Origin: Enterobacter cloacae
GTDB taxonomy: Bacteria > Pseudomonadota > Gammaproteobacteria > Enterobacterales > Enterobacteriaceae
Assembly (NCBI RefSeq): GCF_011078175.1
Contig: NZ_JAALCJ010000009.1
Coordinates: 62,001-126,000 of the forward strand
DNA length: 64,000 nt
Direction: 5' to 3'
Shown here: one piece after another, positions 43,761-53,455 of the stretch
Position numbering within the stretch: the first letter of the stretch is position 1
How the letters are laid out: each line of letters opens with the position of its first letter
Program-made: the position numbers and the translations under genes
The notes under the pieces: model-generated
Told to the model about the DNA's origin: nothing
The model's input: only the letters and a program-made list of their open reading frames with translations
The model's database searches: none

Positions 43761-44474
43761 CTATCCGCCTAAATACGCGCTCCGCACCGCTTCGTTCGCC
43801 AGCAGCGCGTCGCCGGTATCTTCAAGCACCACCCGCCCGTTCTCCAGCACGTAGCCGCGGTCGGCGAGCTTCAGCGCCTGGTTGGCATTCTGCTCGACGA
43901 GGAAGATGGTCATTCCCTCTTTGCGCAGCTGCTCAATGGTGTCGAAGATCTGCTGGATGATGATCGGCGCCAGTCCGAGCGACGGTTCGTCCAGCAGCAG
44001 CAGGCGCGGCTGGCTCATCAGCGCGCGGCCAATCGCCAGCATCTGCTGTTCACCGCCGGACATGGTGCCCGCACGCTGGATGCGGCGCTCCCACAGGCGC
44101 GGGAAGAGTTCGTACACCCACTTGATGCGGGTCTGGTATTCATCGCGGTGAGCAAAGAAACCGCCCATCGCCAGGTTCTCTTCCACCGTCATGCGGGAAA
44201 ATACGCGACGCCCTTCCGGGACAATCGCCACCGCTTCACGCATGATCTTAGCCGTCTGCCAGTCGGTAATATCTTTCCCGTCAAACACAATCCGCCCGCT
44301 GGTGGCGCGCGGGTCGCCGCACAGGGTACCGAGCAGCGTGGTTTTCCCCGCGCCGTTGGCGCCAATCAGGGTGACGATTTCCCCCTGGTTGATATGCAGG
44401 CTGACGTCGTGCAGCGCCTGGATCTTGCCGTAGTGCGCGTTGACCTTGTCGAACGTTAACATCGCTTTTTCCAT
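43761..44474 (-). CDS. livF: Branched-chain amino acid ABC ATPase LivF
   Basis: 237-residue cytoplasmic ATPase, same length as in E. coli. It has Walker A GANGAGKTT (about 38-46), the signature MSGGEQQMLAIGRA and Walker B LLLLDEPSLGLAP. With LivG it powers uptake of leucine, isoleucine and valine. It starts one base after livG and ends the livKHMGF operon; the adjacent 94-bp array supplies terminators. Confidence 0.98.
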   Translation of the reverse strand: MEKAMLTFDKVNAHYGKIQALHDVSLHINQGEIVTLIGANGAGKTTLLGTLCGDPRATSGRIVFDGKDITDWQTAKIMREAVAIVPEGRRVFSRMTVEENLAMGGFFAHRDEYQTRIKWVYELFPRLWERRIQRAGTMSGGEQQMLAIGRALMSQPRLLLLDEPSLGLAPIIIQQIFDTIEQLRKEGMTIFLVEQNANQALKLADRGYVLENGRVVLEDTGDALLANEAVRSAYLGG

Positions 44475-44475
44475 C

Positions 44476-45240
44476 TTATGCCTCACCCAGGTATGCGCGG
44501 ATCACGTCCGGGTTGTTGCGGATCTCTTCCGGCGTCCCGTTTGCCAGCGGCGTGCCCTGGTTTACCACGTAGATACGGTCCGAAATGCCCATCACCAGCT
44601 TCATGTCATGCTCAATCAGCAGGATGGTGGTGTCATGACGATCGCGAAGCTCGGCAATCAGCTCGTCCAGCTCTTTGGTCTCTTTCGGGTTGAGACCCGC
44701 CGCCGGTTCGTCGAGCATCAGGATCTCCGGCTGGGTCACCATGCAGCGCACGATCTCCAGCCTACGCTGGTCGCCATAGGCCAGATTGCTCGCCTGACGG
44801 TTGGCGTGCTGGAGCAGGCCGATACGGTCGAGCCAGGTGGCGGCGCGATCGAGCGCCTCCTCCTGCGTGCGGCGGAAGGCCGGGGTTTTCAGCAGGCCGG
44901 AGAACAGCCCGGTTTTGAGCTGCTGATGCTGTGCCACCAGCAGGTTCTCAATCACCGTCATCTCGCGGAACAGGCGCACGTGCTGGAAGGTACGCACCAC
45001 GCCCATGCGGGCGATCTGCTGGCCTGGCAACCCTTCAAGGTGCTGGTCGCGCAGCATGATGGTGCCGCCCGTCGGCTTGTAGAAGCCGGTCAGGCAGTTA
45101 AAGACCGTGGTTTTTCCCGCGCCGTTGGGGCCAATCAGGGAGACAATCTCTTTCTTGTGCAGATCCAGATTCACGTTGTTGACCGCCAGCAGGCCGCCAA
45201 AACGCATCATCAGGCCGTTAACGGATAATAAAGGCTTCAT
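44476..45240 (-). CDS. livG: Branched-chain amino acid ABC ATPase LivG
   Basis: 254-residue ATPase (255 in E. coli) with Walker [10 protein letters not shown] (about 37-45), a signature-like [15 protein letters not shown] and Walker [14 protein letters not shown]. It carries the C-terminal extension typical of the LivG family. It overlaps livM by four bases and is followed by livF after one base. Confidence 0.98.
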   Translation of the reverse strand: MKPLLSVNGLMMRFGGLLAVNNVNLDLHKKEIVSLIGPNGAGKTTVFNCLTGFYKPTGGTIMLRDQHLEGLPGQQIARMGVVRTFQHVRLFREMTVIENLLVAQHQQLKTGLFSGLLKTPAFRRTQEEALDRAATWLDRIGLLQHANRQASNLAYGDQRRLEIVRCMVTQPEILMLDEPAAGLNPKETKELDELIAELRDRHDTTILLIEHDMKLVMGISDRIYVVNQGTPLANGTPEEIRNNPDVIRAYLGEA

Positions 45241-46514
45241 GCCTGCTCTCCTTTCGCCTGAGTGCGTTTCAGCTTCAGCTGTGGACGGGTCATCGGCAGC
45301 AAGCCCTGCGGACGCCAGATCATCATCAGCACCATCAAACCACCCAGCATCAGCATGCTGTACTCGTTAAAGTCACGCATCAGCTCGCGCGAGACCACCA
45401 GCAGGATAGCCGCGAGGATCACGGCAAACTGCGAGCCCATCCCGCCAAGCACCACAATCGCCAGCACAAAGGCCGATTCGGCAAAAGTGAACGATTCCGG
45501 GCTGACGAAGCCCTGACGCGCGGCGAACAGCGTGCCGGCGAAACCGGCAAACGCGGCGCTGATGGTGAACGCGGTCAGCTTGATGCGGGTCGGGTTCAGG
45601 CCCAGGGAGCGACAGGCGATCTCATCTTCGCGCAGCGCTTCCCACGCGCGGCCCAGCGGCATGCGCAGCAGACGGTTAATCACGAACAGGGTGATGACCA
45701 CCAGCAGCAGCGCCACCAGGTAGAGCCAAATCACGCGGTCGGACGGGTCGTACTTAATGCCAAAGAAGTTGCTGAAGGTATCCCAGCCGCCTTCGCGGGC
45801 GGTGCGGCTAAACTCCAGGCCGAAGAAGGTCGGTTTCGGGATCTGGCTGATGCCGTTCGGGCCGCCGGTCACCTCGGTGTTGTTAAGCAGCAGGATACGG
45901 ACGATTTCGCCGAAGCCTAAGGTCACAATCGCCAGATAGTCACCGCGCAGGCGCAGCACCGGGAAGCCGAGCAGGAAGCCCGCCGCGGCAGAGACCAGCC
46001 CCGCCAGCGGCAGACAGGTCCAGAAGCCAAGGCCGTAATAGTGGTTCAGCAGTGCGAAGGTGTAGGCACCGATGGCGTAAAAGCCGCCGTAGCCCAGCAC
46101 CAGCAGGCCCGAAAGACCGACAACCACGTTCAGACCGAGACCCAGAATCACGTAGATCATGGTCAACGTGGCAATATCCACCGTCCCGCGCGTGACCACA
46201 AACGGCCACGCCACGGCAGCCACCAGCAGCGCCACGAGGAACAGCTTTTGCTTCACGGTGGAACCGTCGATAGCCGGGAGAACGAATTTCGGCCCGGAGA
46301 CGTTTTTCAGCGTCTTCTGGAACAGCGGACGCAGCAGCTGGAACAGGAACACCACGCCAGTACCGATAAACACCCACTGCCAGCGGATGTCGGGGGCGGT
46401 ATCCACCACCAGCTTCGTGCCGTCCAGCCCTAACTGGACGCCCATAAAGACGCCCGCAAGGACGAAGAACATGGCGGCAGAGAGCAGCGCCATCGCAAAA
46501 TGCATCGGTTTCAT
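45237..46514 (-). CDS. livM: Branched-chain amino acid ABC permease LivM
   Basis: 425-residue inner-membrane permease, same length as in E. coli. An N-terminal extension of about 100 residues with its own helices precedes the conserved permease domain ([21 protein letters not shown]; later [19 protein letters not shown]). It forms the channel with LivH. It overlaps both livH and livG by four bases. Confidence 0.98.
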   Translation of the reverse strand: MKPMHFAMALLSAAMFFVLAGVFMGVQLGLDGTKLVVDTAPDIRWQWVFIGTGVVFLFQLLRPLFQKTLKNVSGPKFVLPAIDGSTVKQKLFLVALLVAAVAWPFVVTRGTVDIATLTMIYVILGLGLNVVVGLSGLLVLGYGGFYAIGAYTFALLNHYYGLGFWTCLPLAGLVSAAAGFLLGFPVLRLRGDYLAIVTLGFGEIVRILLLNNTEVTGGPNGISQIPKPTFFGLEFSRTAREGGWDTFSNFFGIKYDPSDRVIWLYLVALLLVVITLFVINRLLRMPLGRAWEALREDEIACRSLGLNPTRIKLTAFTISAAFAGFAGTLFAARQGFVSPESFTFAESAFVLAIVVLGGMGSQFAVILAAILLVVSRELMRDFNEYSMLMLGGLMVLMMIWRPQGLLPMTRPQLKLKRTQAKGEQA

Positions 46515-47437
46515 ACTTTCTCTACCTCCGGACGGCCCAGAATACCGGTAGGCATGACCAGCAGAACCAGAATCAGCAGGGCAAACGACACCACATCTTT
46601 ATATTCGGTGCTCAGGTACGCCGAGGAGAGCGCTTCGGCCACGCCCAGGATCAGGCCGCCGATCATCGCGCCCGGAATGCTGCCGATGCCGCCCAGTACC
46701 GCTGCGGTGAAGGCTTTCATCCCGGCCATAAAGCCGATGTACGGGTTGATTACGCCGTAGAACTGGCCGAGCAACACACCCGCTACCGCCGCCATCGCCG
46801 CGCCGATCACGAATGTCAGGGCAATCACGCGGTCGGTGTTAATCCCGAGCAGGCTCGCCATCTTCAGATCTTCCGCGCAGGCGCGGCAGGCGCGCCCCAT
46901 GCGGGAGTATCGGATGAACAGGGTCAGGGCCAGCATGGCAATAAAGGTCACAACCCAGATCACCAGCTGCATGGTGGTGACAGAGGCAGAGAAGTTTTCG
47001 CTGGCCCCCACAATCCACTGGCCGTTAAACAGGCTTGGCAGCGCCACGTCGCGTGAACCTTCAGTCAGGCTGACGTAGTTTTGCAGGAAAATGGACATAC
47101 CGATGGCGGAGATCAGCGCGATCAGGCGCTTGGAGCTGCGCACCGGCCGGTAGGCCACCCGTTCGATGCTCCAGCCGTAGGCGCTGGCAATCACGATCGC
47201 GCCGACAAACCCGGCGGCCACCAGCAGCCAGCTGCTGTCGATCCCCATCATCATCAGCGCGGCGATAATCATAAAGGAGACGTAGCTGCCTATCATGTAC
47301 ACCTCGCCGTGGGCGAAGTTGATCATGCCGATAATGCCGTAAACCATCGTGTAGCCGATGGCGATCAGCGCGTAGGTGCTTCCCAGCGTGACGCCGTTAA
47401 ACATCTGCTGCAAAAAGTAGAGAAACTGCTCGGACAT
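46511..47437 (-). CDS. livH: Branched-chain amino acid ABC permease LivH
   Basis: 308-residue inner-membrane permease, same length as in E. coli. It begins [19 protein letters not shown] and shows the family segment [18 protein letters not shown], with a later [16 protein letters not shown] loop. The ATG at 47437 has AAGG seven bases upstream; the in-frame TTG two codons earlier is not needed. It is 46 bases after livK. Confidence 0.98.
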   Translation of the reverse strand: MSEQFLYFLQQMFNGVTLGSTYALIAIGYTMVYGIIGMINFAHGEVYMIGSYVSFMIIAALMMMGIDSSWLLVAAGFVGAIVIASAYGWSIERVAYRPVRSSKRLIALISAIGMSIFLQNYVSLTEGSRDVALPSLFNGQWIVGASENFSASVTTMQLVIWVVTFIAMLALTLFIRYSRMGRACRACAEDLKMASLLGINTDRVIALTFVIGAAMAAVAGVLLGQFYGVINPYIGFMAGMKAFTAAVLGGIGSIPGAMIGGLILGVAEALSSAYLSTEYKDVVSFALLILVLLVMPTGILGRPEVEKV

Positions 47438-47483
47438 ATGCAAACCTTTTTATACCCGCCCGGTGAGCCGGGCGGTGGGATGA

Positions 47484-48593
47484 TTATCTGGCGACCGAGG
47501 AAGACCCGTCGGCGTGCCACTTGAAGACACCAAATTCAAATCCCTTCAGATCGCCTTTCTCATCCCAGTTCAGCGGCCCTATCACGGTGTTCGCCCCGTG
47601 TGCTTTTAAATCTTTCACCAAATCCAGCGGCTCTTTGCTTCCGGTACGATCCAGCGCGGTGGCCAGAGACTGTACGGCGGCATAGGTGATCCAGACGTAC
47701 GGACCACTCGGATCTTTCTTCTGCGCCTTGAGCGCGTCCACGATAGCTTTGTTCGCCGGATCCTGGTCATAGCGTTTTGGCATCGTCACCAGCATGCCTT
47801 CGGCAGAATCGCCCGCGATGTTGGACAGGGAGGCATTACCGACGCCCTCAGGCCCCATAAACTGGGTTTTGAGGCCGGTGGCGCGCGCCTGACGCAGCAT
47901 CTGCCCCATTTCCGGGTAGTAGCCGCCGTAGTAAACGAAGTCGATATTCTCTTTTTGCAGGCGGGCGATCAGCGCGGAGAAGTCTTTCTCACCGGCGGTG
48001 ATACCGTCGAAGAAGACGATGTTTGCGCCGCCTTTTTTCAGGCCGTCCTGCACGGAACGCGCCAGGCCTTCGCCGTACTGCTGCTTGTCATGAATGATGG
48101 CAATGCGCTTTGGCTTAACGGTTTCGAGGATGTATTTGGCGGCGGTGGGCCCCTGAGAGGAGTCCAGACCGGCGGTACGCATGATGTGCTGGTAGCCGCG
48201 CTGGGTCAGTTCCGGGTTGGTGGCGCCCGGGGTGATCATCAGAATGCCTTCGTCTTCGTAGATATCAGACGCGGGCTGCGTGGAGGAGGAACACAGGTGC
48301 CCGATGACGTACTGGATACCGTCGTTAACGATTTTGTTGGCGACCGCGACGGCCTGTTTAGGATCGCAGGCGTCGTCATACTCCACGCCCACCAGCTTGT
48401 CGCCTTTGATGCCGCCTTTGGCGTTGATGTCTTTGATGGCCTGGCGCGCGCCGTTGAACTCCATGTCACCCCACTGGGCTACAGGGCCGGACATCGCCCC
48501 CACTACCGCAACTTTAATGTCGTCTGCCATGGCGGCATGCGAGATCGCCAGTGCAACCATTCCCGCGATAAATGTTTTCGCGTTCCTTTTCAT
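47484..48593 (-). CDS. livK: Leucine-specific binding protein LivK
   Basis: 369-residue periplasmic binding protein of family 6, same length as in E. coli. The signal peptide runs to about residue 23 (HAAMA), and the mature part begins [20 protein letters not shown]. One disulfide pair is expected from the two cysteines in DDACDPKQ and [10 protein letters not shown]. It is the first gene of livKHMGF. The start at 48593 (MKRNAKT) excludes 20 upstream in-frame residues that fall in the AT-rich leader. It is a close paralogue of LivJ at 49524. Confidence 0.97.
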   Translation of the reverse strand: MKRNAKTFIAGMVALAISHAAMADDIKVAVVGAMSGPVAQWGDMEFNGARQAIKDINAKGGIKGDKLVGVEYDDACDPKQAVAVANKIVNDGIQYVIGHLCSSSTQPASDIYEDEGILMITPGATNPELTQRGYQHIMRTAGLDSSQGPTAAKYILETVKPKRIAIIHDKQQYGEGLARSVQDGLKKGGANIVFFDGITAGEKDFSALIARLQKENIDFVYYGGYYPEMGQMLRQARATGLKTQFMGPEGVGNASLSNIAGDSAEGMLVTMPKRYDQDPANKAIVDALKAQKKDPSGPYVWITYAAVQSLATALDRTGSKEPLDLVKDLKAHGANTVIGPLNWDEKGDLKGFEFGVFKWHADGSSSVAR

Positions 48594-49017
48594 CTCAGAA
48601 TCCCCATTCGTGATGTCGTGTTTATATTTTGTTTTATAATGGTTAAAAAACATTCTGTACTTTTAATGAACAACGCTATTTTTACCAGTGCCTTTAATGG
48701 TTTAGCGCAGTTTTTTGACAAAAACCAGACTAAAATCTCTATTTTTCAGGCGATTAAGAAAAGATAATATTCTGAAATCATGCAGAGATAAACAAATAAA
48801 AGTGCAGTTTGCAGCATAAAATAACGGTACAAAGCACCGAATAAATCACTACCACTCAGGTTAAAATTCTGCTTATTTTTCGATCCATGCGTTTTCAAAC
48901 TGCCCATCGCGTAGCCAAAAAACTAATCACCTGGTAAATGGGAATAAAAAGAGAAAGCGCCTGAGCAAATAAATTGAGTACACTGGCCGTACTCTTTTTG
49001 ATTTGGACATGCAGCTA
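48594..49017. other. AT-rich divergent regulatory region, livK / panM
   Basis: 424 bases with no credible gene. It is markedly AT-rich and contains several TATAAA- and TTGACA-like hexamers in both directions, so I do not assign promoters. In E. coli the liv genes are repressed through Lrp and leucine; no Lrp site can be fixed by eye here. Confidence 0.5.
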
Positions 49018-49407
49018 ATGAAACTGACTATTGTGCGTCTGGTGACCTTTAGCGACCAGGATCATATCGACCTGGGCAAGATCTGGCCGGAATATTCCCC
49101 TTCGTCGCTGGCCGTCGATGAAAACCACCGCATCTATGCCGCGCGTTTTAATGAGCGTCTGCTGGCCGCCGTCCGCGTCACGCTGAGCGGCACGGAAGGG
49201 GCGCTGGATTCCCTGCGCGTGCGCGACGTGACCCGTCGTCGCGGGGTCGGGCAGTATTTAATTGAAGAAGCGATCCGCGAAAACCCGAACGTGACCTCAT
49301 GGTGGATGGCTGACGTGGGCGTGGAGGATCGCGGCGTGATGGCGGCGTTTATGCAGGCGTTAGGGTTTACGGCGCAGGCGAACGGGTGGGAGAAGCGACA
49401 GAGTTGA
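49018..49407 (+). CDS. panM: PanD maturation factor PanM (YhhK)
   Basis: 129-residue GNAT-fold protein (127 in E. coli). In E. coli it binds acetyl-CoA and triggers self-cleavage of aspartate decarboxylase PanD, so it supports beta-alanine and CoA synthesis. The acetyl-CoA motif RRRGVGQYLIEEAIREN lies at about 73-89. The ATG at 49018 (MKLTIVRL) matches the family; in-frame ATGs at 49003 and 49009 are possible. It lies between livK and livJ, divergent from livK, as in E. coli. Confidence 0.94.
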   Translation: MKLTIVRLVTFSDQDHIDLGKIWPEYSPSSLAVDENHRIYAARFNERLLAAVRVTLSGTEGALDSLRVRDVTRRRGVGQYLIEEAIRENPNVTSWWMADVGVEDRGVMAAFMQALGFTAQANGWEKRQS

Positions 49408-49422
49408 TGTGTGCGGCTTGGT

Positions 49423-49507
49423 GCCCTCACCCCGGCCCTCTCCCACGGGGAGAGGGAGAACACCGAGCGGTCCCCTCTCCCACGGGGAGAGGGTTAGGGT
49501 GAGGGCA
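49423..49507. repeat. Inverted pair of REP-like palindromes between panM and livJ
   Basis: Copies at 49423-49459 (GCCCTCACCCCGG..., stem with ACG loop) and 49473-49507 (stem, then TTAGGGTGAGGGC) in opposite orientation, between convergent genes. Confidence 0.88.
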
Positions 49508-49523
49508 TCAACCCGCACCAGTC

Positions 49524-50624
49524 TTATTTTGCGTCAGTAGCAGTCCCGTTAGCATGCCAGTCAAACACGCCGAACTCGAAGCCTTTCAAATCGCCCTTCT
49601 CATCCCAGGACAGCGGTCCCATGACGGTTTCGACGGTGTTGGCTTTCAGCCAGGTGGCAATCTCCGCCGGATCGGCTGACTGGTTCAGGCCCGCTTGCAG
49701 AGACTGCAACGCTGCGTAGGTGGTCCAGACGAATGCACCGCTTGGATCCTGTTTCTTCGCCTTGATGGCATCGACAACAGGTTTGTTCGCCGGCACCTGG
49801 TCGTAGTTTTTCGGCTTGGTCACCAGCAGCCCTTCAGCTGATTCACCCGCGATGTTGGACAGGGAAACGTTCGCGACACCTTCTGGCCCCATGAACTGCG
49901 TCTTCAGACCCGCCGCACGCGCCTGGCGCAGGATCTGGCCCATTTCCGGGTGGTAGCCGCCGTAGTAAACAAAATCGATATTCTCTTTCTTCAGACGCGC
50001 GACCAGGGTTGAGAAGTCTTTCTCACCGGCAGTGATACCATCAAAGAACACCACGTTAGCGTTCGCTTTTTTCAGGTTGTCCTGCACCGCACGGGCCAGG
50101 CCTTCGCCATACTGCTGTTTGTCATGAACAATCGCGATGCGCTGCGGCTTCACTTTTTCCACGATGTATTTCGCGGCGGTTGGCCCCTGGTCGGAGTCCA
50201 GACCGGTGGTACGCAGGATCAGCTTATAGCCGCGCGCGGTCAGCTCTGGTGCCGTCGCAGCCGGCGTGATCATCAGAATACCTTCGTCTTCGTAGATGTC
50301 AGACGCGGGCTGAGTGGAAGAGGAGCACAGGTGACCGATAACGTATTTGATCCCGTCGTTCACCACTTTGTTCGCTACCGCAACCGCCTGTTTCGGGTCA
50401 CAGGCATCGTCATATTTTACGATTTGCAGCTTTTCGCCCTTGATGCCGCCCTTAGCATTAATGTCTGCTACCGCCTGTTCCGCGCCGGTAAATTCCTGGT
50501 CGCCATACTGTGCTACCGGACCGGACATCGCGCCCACCACGGCCACTTTAATATCGGCCTGCGCCATGGCGCTGAATGCCAACGCGATACATCCTGCCAG
50601 TAACGCTTTACCCTTCATGTTCAT
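49524..50624 (-). CDS. livJ: Leu/Ile/Val-binding protein LivJ
   Basis: 366-residue periplasmic binding protein (367 in E. coli) for leucine, isoleucine, valine and threonine. It delivers to the same LivHMGF transporter as LivK. The signal peptide ends SAMAQA, and the mature part reads [20 protein letters not shown]. The start at 50624 ([11 protein letters not shown]) matches E. coli; the ATG two codons later has better ribosome-binding-site spacing and may be used. It is monocistronic. Confidence 0.97.
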   Translation of the reverse strand: MNMKGKALLAGCIALAFSAMAQADIKVAVVGAMSGPVAQYGDQEFTGAEQAVADINAKGGIKGEKLQIVKYDDACDPKQAVAVANKVVNDGIKYVIGHLCSSSTQPASDIYEDEGILMITPAATAPELTARGYKLILRTTGLDSDQGPTAAKYIVEKVKPQRIAIVHDKQQYGEGLARAVQDNLKKANANVVFFDGITAGEKDFSTLVARLKKENIDFVYYGGYHPEMGQILRQARAAGLKTQFMGPEGVANVSLSNIAGESAEGLLVTKPKNYDQVPANKPVVDAIKAKKQDPSGAFVWTTYAALQSLQAGLNQSADPAEIATWLKANTVETVMGPLSWDEKGDLKGFEFGVFDWHANGTATDAK

Positions 50625-50787
50625 CCTGAGATTCCCCATTATTATGGTTATAACGATTGTTGTGATGTTGTTGTGTAGCGCTTTATTTCAGTTATAGGCG
50701 TGCTGTTCGCGCTTTTTCAGCATACTCTGCTAAAACATACCCCATTTTTATGATTTTGGAATAGCTAATTTGAAATGAAAATATGAT

Positions 50788-50817
50788 AAGCCCGACCGTC
50801 AATTCAGCCGGGCTTTT
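50788..50817 (-). terminator. Hairpin after the PuuE-like gene
   Basis: AAGCCCG (50788-50794) pairs with CGGGCTT (50809-50815), starting 5 bases beyond the stop at 50822. On the minus strand it is followed by a loose T-rich stretch (TTATCATATTTT); on the plus strand by TTTT. Weak but plausible terminator. Confidence 0.5.
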
Positions 50818-50821
50818 GGCT

Positions 50822-52087
50822 TTATCGTGTCAGCGAAGCGGAAATAATATCCAGCGCTTTACGGAACTGCGCGTCGGGGATGGTGAGCGGGTAGAGGAAG
50901 CGAATAACGTTGCCGTATACGCCGCAGCTCAAAAGCAGCAGCCCTTCGTGCAACGCGCGCTCCTGAACCTGACGGGTAAATTCCGGCGACGGCAGTCCGG
51001 TTTGCGGATCGGTAAATTCCACCGCCACCATCGAGCCCTGCCCACGGATATCGGCGATATAGGGACAGCCATCTTTCGCTTTATTCAGCACCTCGACCAG
51101 ATGATGCCCGAGATGCGCCGCGCGGGTGCAGAGATCGTCCTCGTCAATCACATCCAGCACCGCATGGGCCGCCGCAATCGCCAGCGGGTTACCCGCGTAG
51201 GTGCCGCCAAGCCCGCCCGGTGCGGGAGCGTCCATCACCTCCGCCCGGCCAGAAACGGCGGAGAGCGGCATCCCCCCCGCCAGACTCTTCGCCATGGTGA
51301 TCAGGTCCGGCTTGACGCAGTGGTTTTCCATTGAGAACAGCTTGCCGGTGCGGGCGAAACCGGTTTGCACTTCATCGGCAATCAGCAAAATACCGTGCGT
51401 GTCGCACAGGGCACGCAGCGCCTGCATGAAATCAGCAGGTGCGACGTTGAACCCACCCTCGCCCTGAACCGGTTCAATAATGATTGCCGCCACCTGATCG
51501 GGCGCGATGTCGGCTTTGAAGATGCGATCCAGGCTTTTTAACGCATCGGCGGTACTGACGCCGTGCAGGCTGTTGGGGAATTGCGCGTGGTACACCGAAC
51601 CGGGGAACGGGCCGAAACCGAGCTTGTAGGGCGCCACTTTGCCGGTCAGCGCCATGGTCATAAAGGTACGGCCGTGGAACGCGCCGCCGAAGGTGATAAG
51701 GCCGGGACGTCGGGTGTACGCGCGGGCGATTTTAACCGCGTTTTCAACCGCTTCTGCACCCGTTGAGAAGAAGGCGGTTTTGGCGGGGCCGTCTATTGGC
51801 ACACGCGGGTTGAGGCGCTCGGCAAGCGCCACATAGCCTTCATAAGGGACGATTTGATAAGCGGTATGGGTAAAGGCGTGAAGCTGTTTTTCGATGGCGG
51901 CGATAACTTTAGGATGGCGATGCCCGGTATTCAGCACGGCGATCCCGGCGGCAAAATCAATATACTCGTTACCCTCCACGTCCCACACCGTGGCGTTTTC
52001 GGCTTTGTCGGCATAGAAGTTACACATGACGCCGATACCGCGCGGCGTCGCCTGTAAACGCCGGTCGTTCAGTTCGTTATTTTTCAC
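50822..52087 (-). CDS. 4-aminobutyrate aminotransferase, PuuE-like
   Basis: 421-residue class III, pyridoxal-phosphate aminotransferase, exactly the length of E. coli PuuE and very similar throughout, for example PRGIGVMCNF, EYIDFAAGIAVLNTGHRHP and FFSTGAEAVENAVKIARA. The Schiff-base lysine is in MAKSLAGGMP, and the Asp-binding motif is IADEVQTGFARTG. It likely converts GABA and 2-oxoglutarate to succinate semialdehyde and glutamate. The start is GTG at 52087, after a GAGGGTGACAGG leader; no ATG fits. E. coli has no gene here between livJ and rpoH, so this is a lineage insertion. Specificity for GABA against other omega-amino acids is inferred. Confidence 0.88.
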   Translation of the reverse strand: MKNNELNDRRLQATPRGIGVMCNFYADKAENATVWDVEGNEYIDFAAGIAVLNTGHRHPKVIAAIEKQLHAFTHTAYQIVPYEGYVALAERLNPRVPIDGPAKTAFFSTGAEAVENAVKIARAYTRRPGLITFGGAFHGRTFMTMALTGKVAPYKLGFGPFPGSVYHAQFPNSLHGVSTADALKSLDRIFKADIAPDQVAAIIIEPVQGEGGFNVAPADFMQALRALCDTHGILLIADEVQTGFARTGKLFSMENHCVKPDLITMAKSLAGGMPLSAVSGRAEVMDAPAPGGLGGTYAGNPLAIAAAHAVLDVIDEDDLCTRAAHLGHHLVEVLNKAKDGCPYIADIRGQGSMVAVEFTDPQTGLPSPEFTRQVQERALHEGLLLLSCGVYGNVIRFLYPLTIPDAQFRKALDIISASLTR

Positions 52088-52167
52088 CCTGTCACCCTCT
52101 GAAAGTCGCCTGCTTAGCGCATCAGTAAGTGTTTGCCAGGGGGGAGAAATTCGCCAGAGCGGGCGCT

Positions 52168-52206
52168 AAAAAAACAGAACCCCCGAATTTGCATTCGAGG
52201 GTTTTT
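52168..52206 (-). terminator. Hairpin terminator between rpoH and the PuuE-like gene
   Basis: CCCTCGAAT / ATTCGGGGG stem (52201-52180) with a short loop. On the minus strand it is followed by TTCTGTTTTTTT. The other strand also ends in TTTTT. It would stop rpoH transcription after the ERIC element. Confidence 0.75.
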
Positions 52207-52207
52207 A

Positions 52208-52334
52208 TCCTTCATATTTCAAGCCGCAGGTGCGTTGGCTGCTCTCGTTCACCCGAATCACTTACTGATGTAAGCTCATCGGGATTCACTCGTTTGCCGC
52301 CTTCCCGCAGCCTGAACGATTTCGGCTAAAGGTG
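52208..52334. repeat. ERIC element (enterobacterial repetitive intergenic consensus)
   Basis: ATGTAAGCTCATCGGGATTCAC at about 52269-52290 differs from the ERIC1R core at two positions, and CGTTCACCCGAATCACTTACT just before it matches the ERIC2 core in inverse. The element is an imperfect palindrome of about 127 bp filling the 3' flank of rpoH; it would be transcribed with the rpoH message. Ends are approximate. Confidence 0.85.
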
Positions 52335-52347
52335 TACTTCGCGGAAA

Positions 52348-53205
52348 TTACGCTTCGATAGCGGCGCGAAGTTTTTTCATGGCGTTTTTCTCAAGCTGAC
52401 GCACGCGTTCAGCGGAGACGCCGTAGCGGTCGGCCAGTTCCTGCAACGTGGACTTGTTATCTTCGTCCAGCCAGCGGGCACGGATGATATCCTGGCTACG
52501 CTCGTCGAGGCCTTCCATCGCGAAGGTCAGCTTGTTCGCCGCCTGGTCTTCCCAGTTATCCTCTTCAATGCCGTCAGCAAAGTTAGAGGTTTTATCCTGT
52601 AGATACAGAACCGGGGCCATCGGCTGGCTGTCGGACGCGTCATCGTCGGCAGACATATCAAACGTCATGTCCTGCGCGGCCATACGGGATTCCATCTCGC
52701 GGACATCTTTGCTGGAAACGCCCAGCTCGCGCGCCACCATTTCCACTTCATCCTGATTGAACCAGCCCAAACGCTGCTTGGTTTTACGCAGGTTGAAGAA
52801 CAGTTTGCGCTGCGCTTTCGTCGTGGCGACTTTCACAATACGCCAGTTACGCAGAACGTATTCGTGAATTTCAGCTTTGATCCAGTGCACGGCGAAGGAG
52901 ACCAGTCGCACACCCACTTCCGGGTTAAAGCGACGTACCGCCTTCATCAGGCCAATGTTACCTTCCTGAATCAGGTCCGCCTGCGGCAGGCCGTAGCCCG
53001 CATAATTACGAGCAACGTGAACAACAAAGCGCAGGTGAGACAGGATCAGCGTTTTAGCTGCTTCCAGATCGCCCTGGTAATGCAGCTTTTCAGCAAGCTC
53101 CTTTTCTTCCTCGGCCGTTAACATCGGCCAGGTGTTCGCAGCCCGGATGTAAGATTCCAGGTTACCAACAGGGGCTAAAGCTAAAGTTTGCATTTCTTTG
53201 GTCAT
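52348..53205 (-). CDS. rpoH: Heat-shock sigma factor RpoH (sigma 32)
   Basis: 285-residue sigma factor (284 in E. coli). Regions 2.1-2.4 (about 50-125) include [22 protein letters not shown] and the RpoH box [19 protein letters not shown] (about 132-150). Region 4.2 ends the protein with the helix-turn-helix [24 protein letters not shown]. The early codons (ATGCAAACTTTAGCTTTAGC) closely resemble the downstream-box part of the E. coli mRNA thermometer, so heat-controlled translation is likely kept. It is separated from ftsX by 250 bases. Confidence 0.98.
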   Translation of the reverse strand: MTKEMQTLALAPVGNLESYIRAANTWPMLTAEEEKELAEKLHYQGDLEAAKTLILSHLRFVVHVARNYAGYGLPQADLIQEGNIGLMKAVRRFNPEVGVRLVSFAVHWIKAEIHEYVLRNWRIVKVATTKAQRKLFFNLRKTKQRLGWFNQDEVEMVARELGVSSKDVREMESRMAAQDMTFDMSADDDASDSQPMAPVLYLQDKTSNFADGIEEDNWEDQAANKLTFAMEGLDERSQDIIRARWLDEDNKSTLQELADRYGVSAERVRQLEKNAMKKLRAAIEA

Positions 53206-53455
53206 TCATTCCTCTCAATGTTTCTTCTGGTCCAGGTTGTCCCCGTCAGGCAACAACCATGCCAAAGCGTTTGAGCAACGAGATTAGCATTCACTCTTTT
53301 ATCAGACAGTGATTTTATCCACAAGTTCCAGGTGCAACAGTGAATAAATTACGCACAAAATGTGACATGACGATGATTACAGGGGAAGAGACAACAGGGA
53401 CGCTTTCCCTGCAAGCGAACATCTCGGTGCAGGGAAAGATTATATCACGCTTTTA
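53206..53455 (-). promoter_or_regulatory. rpoH promoter region with DnaA box
   Basis: A perfect DnaA box TTATCCACA lies at 53315-53323. E. coli rpoH has several promoters in this gap, with DnaA boxes in the same area. A perfect 10-bp inverted repeat (TTTCCCTGCA 53404-53413 / TGCAGGGAAA 53428-53437) lies just beyond ftsX without a T run. Confidence 0.6.

Noticed and set aside
43436-43960. Overlapping open frames with repeated peptide segments
   Set aside because: The repeated peptides come from translation of the 94-bp REP/terminator array; no start site or coding signal.
48594-49017. Search for an Lrp site or leader peptide in the livK-panM gap
   Set aside because: AT-rich with many near-matches; nothing stands out above chance by eye, and no leader peptide with Leu codons was found.
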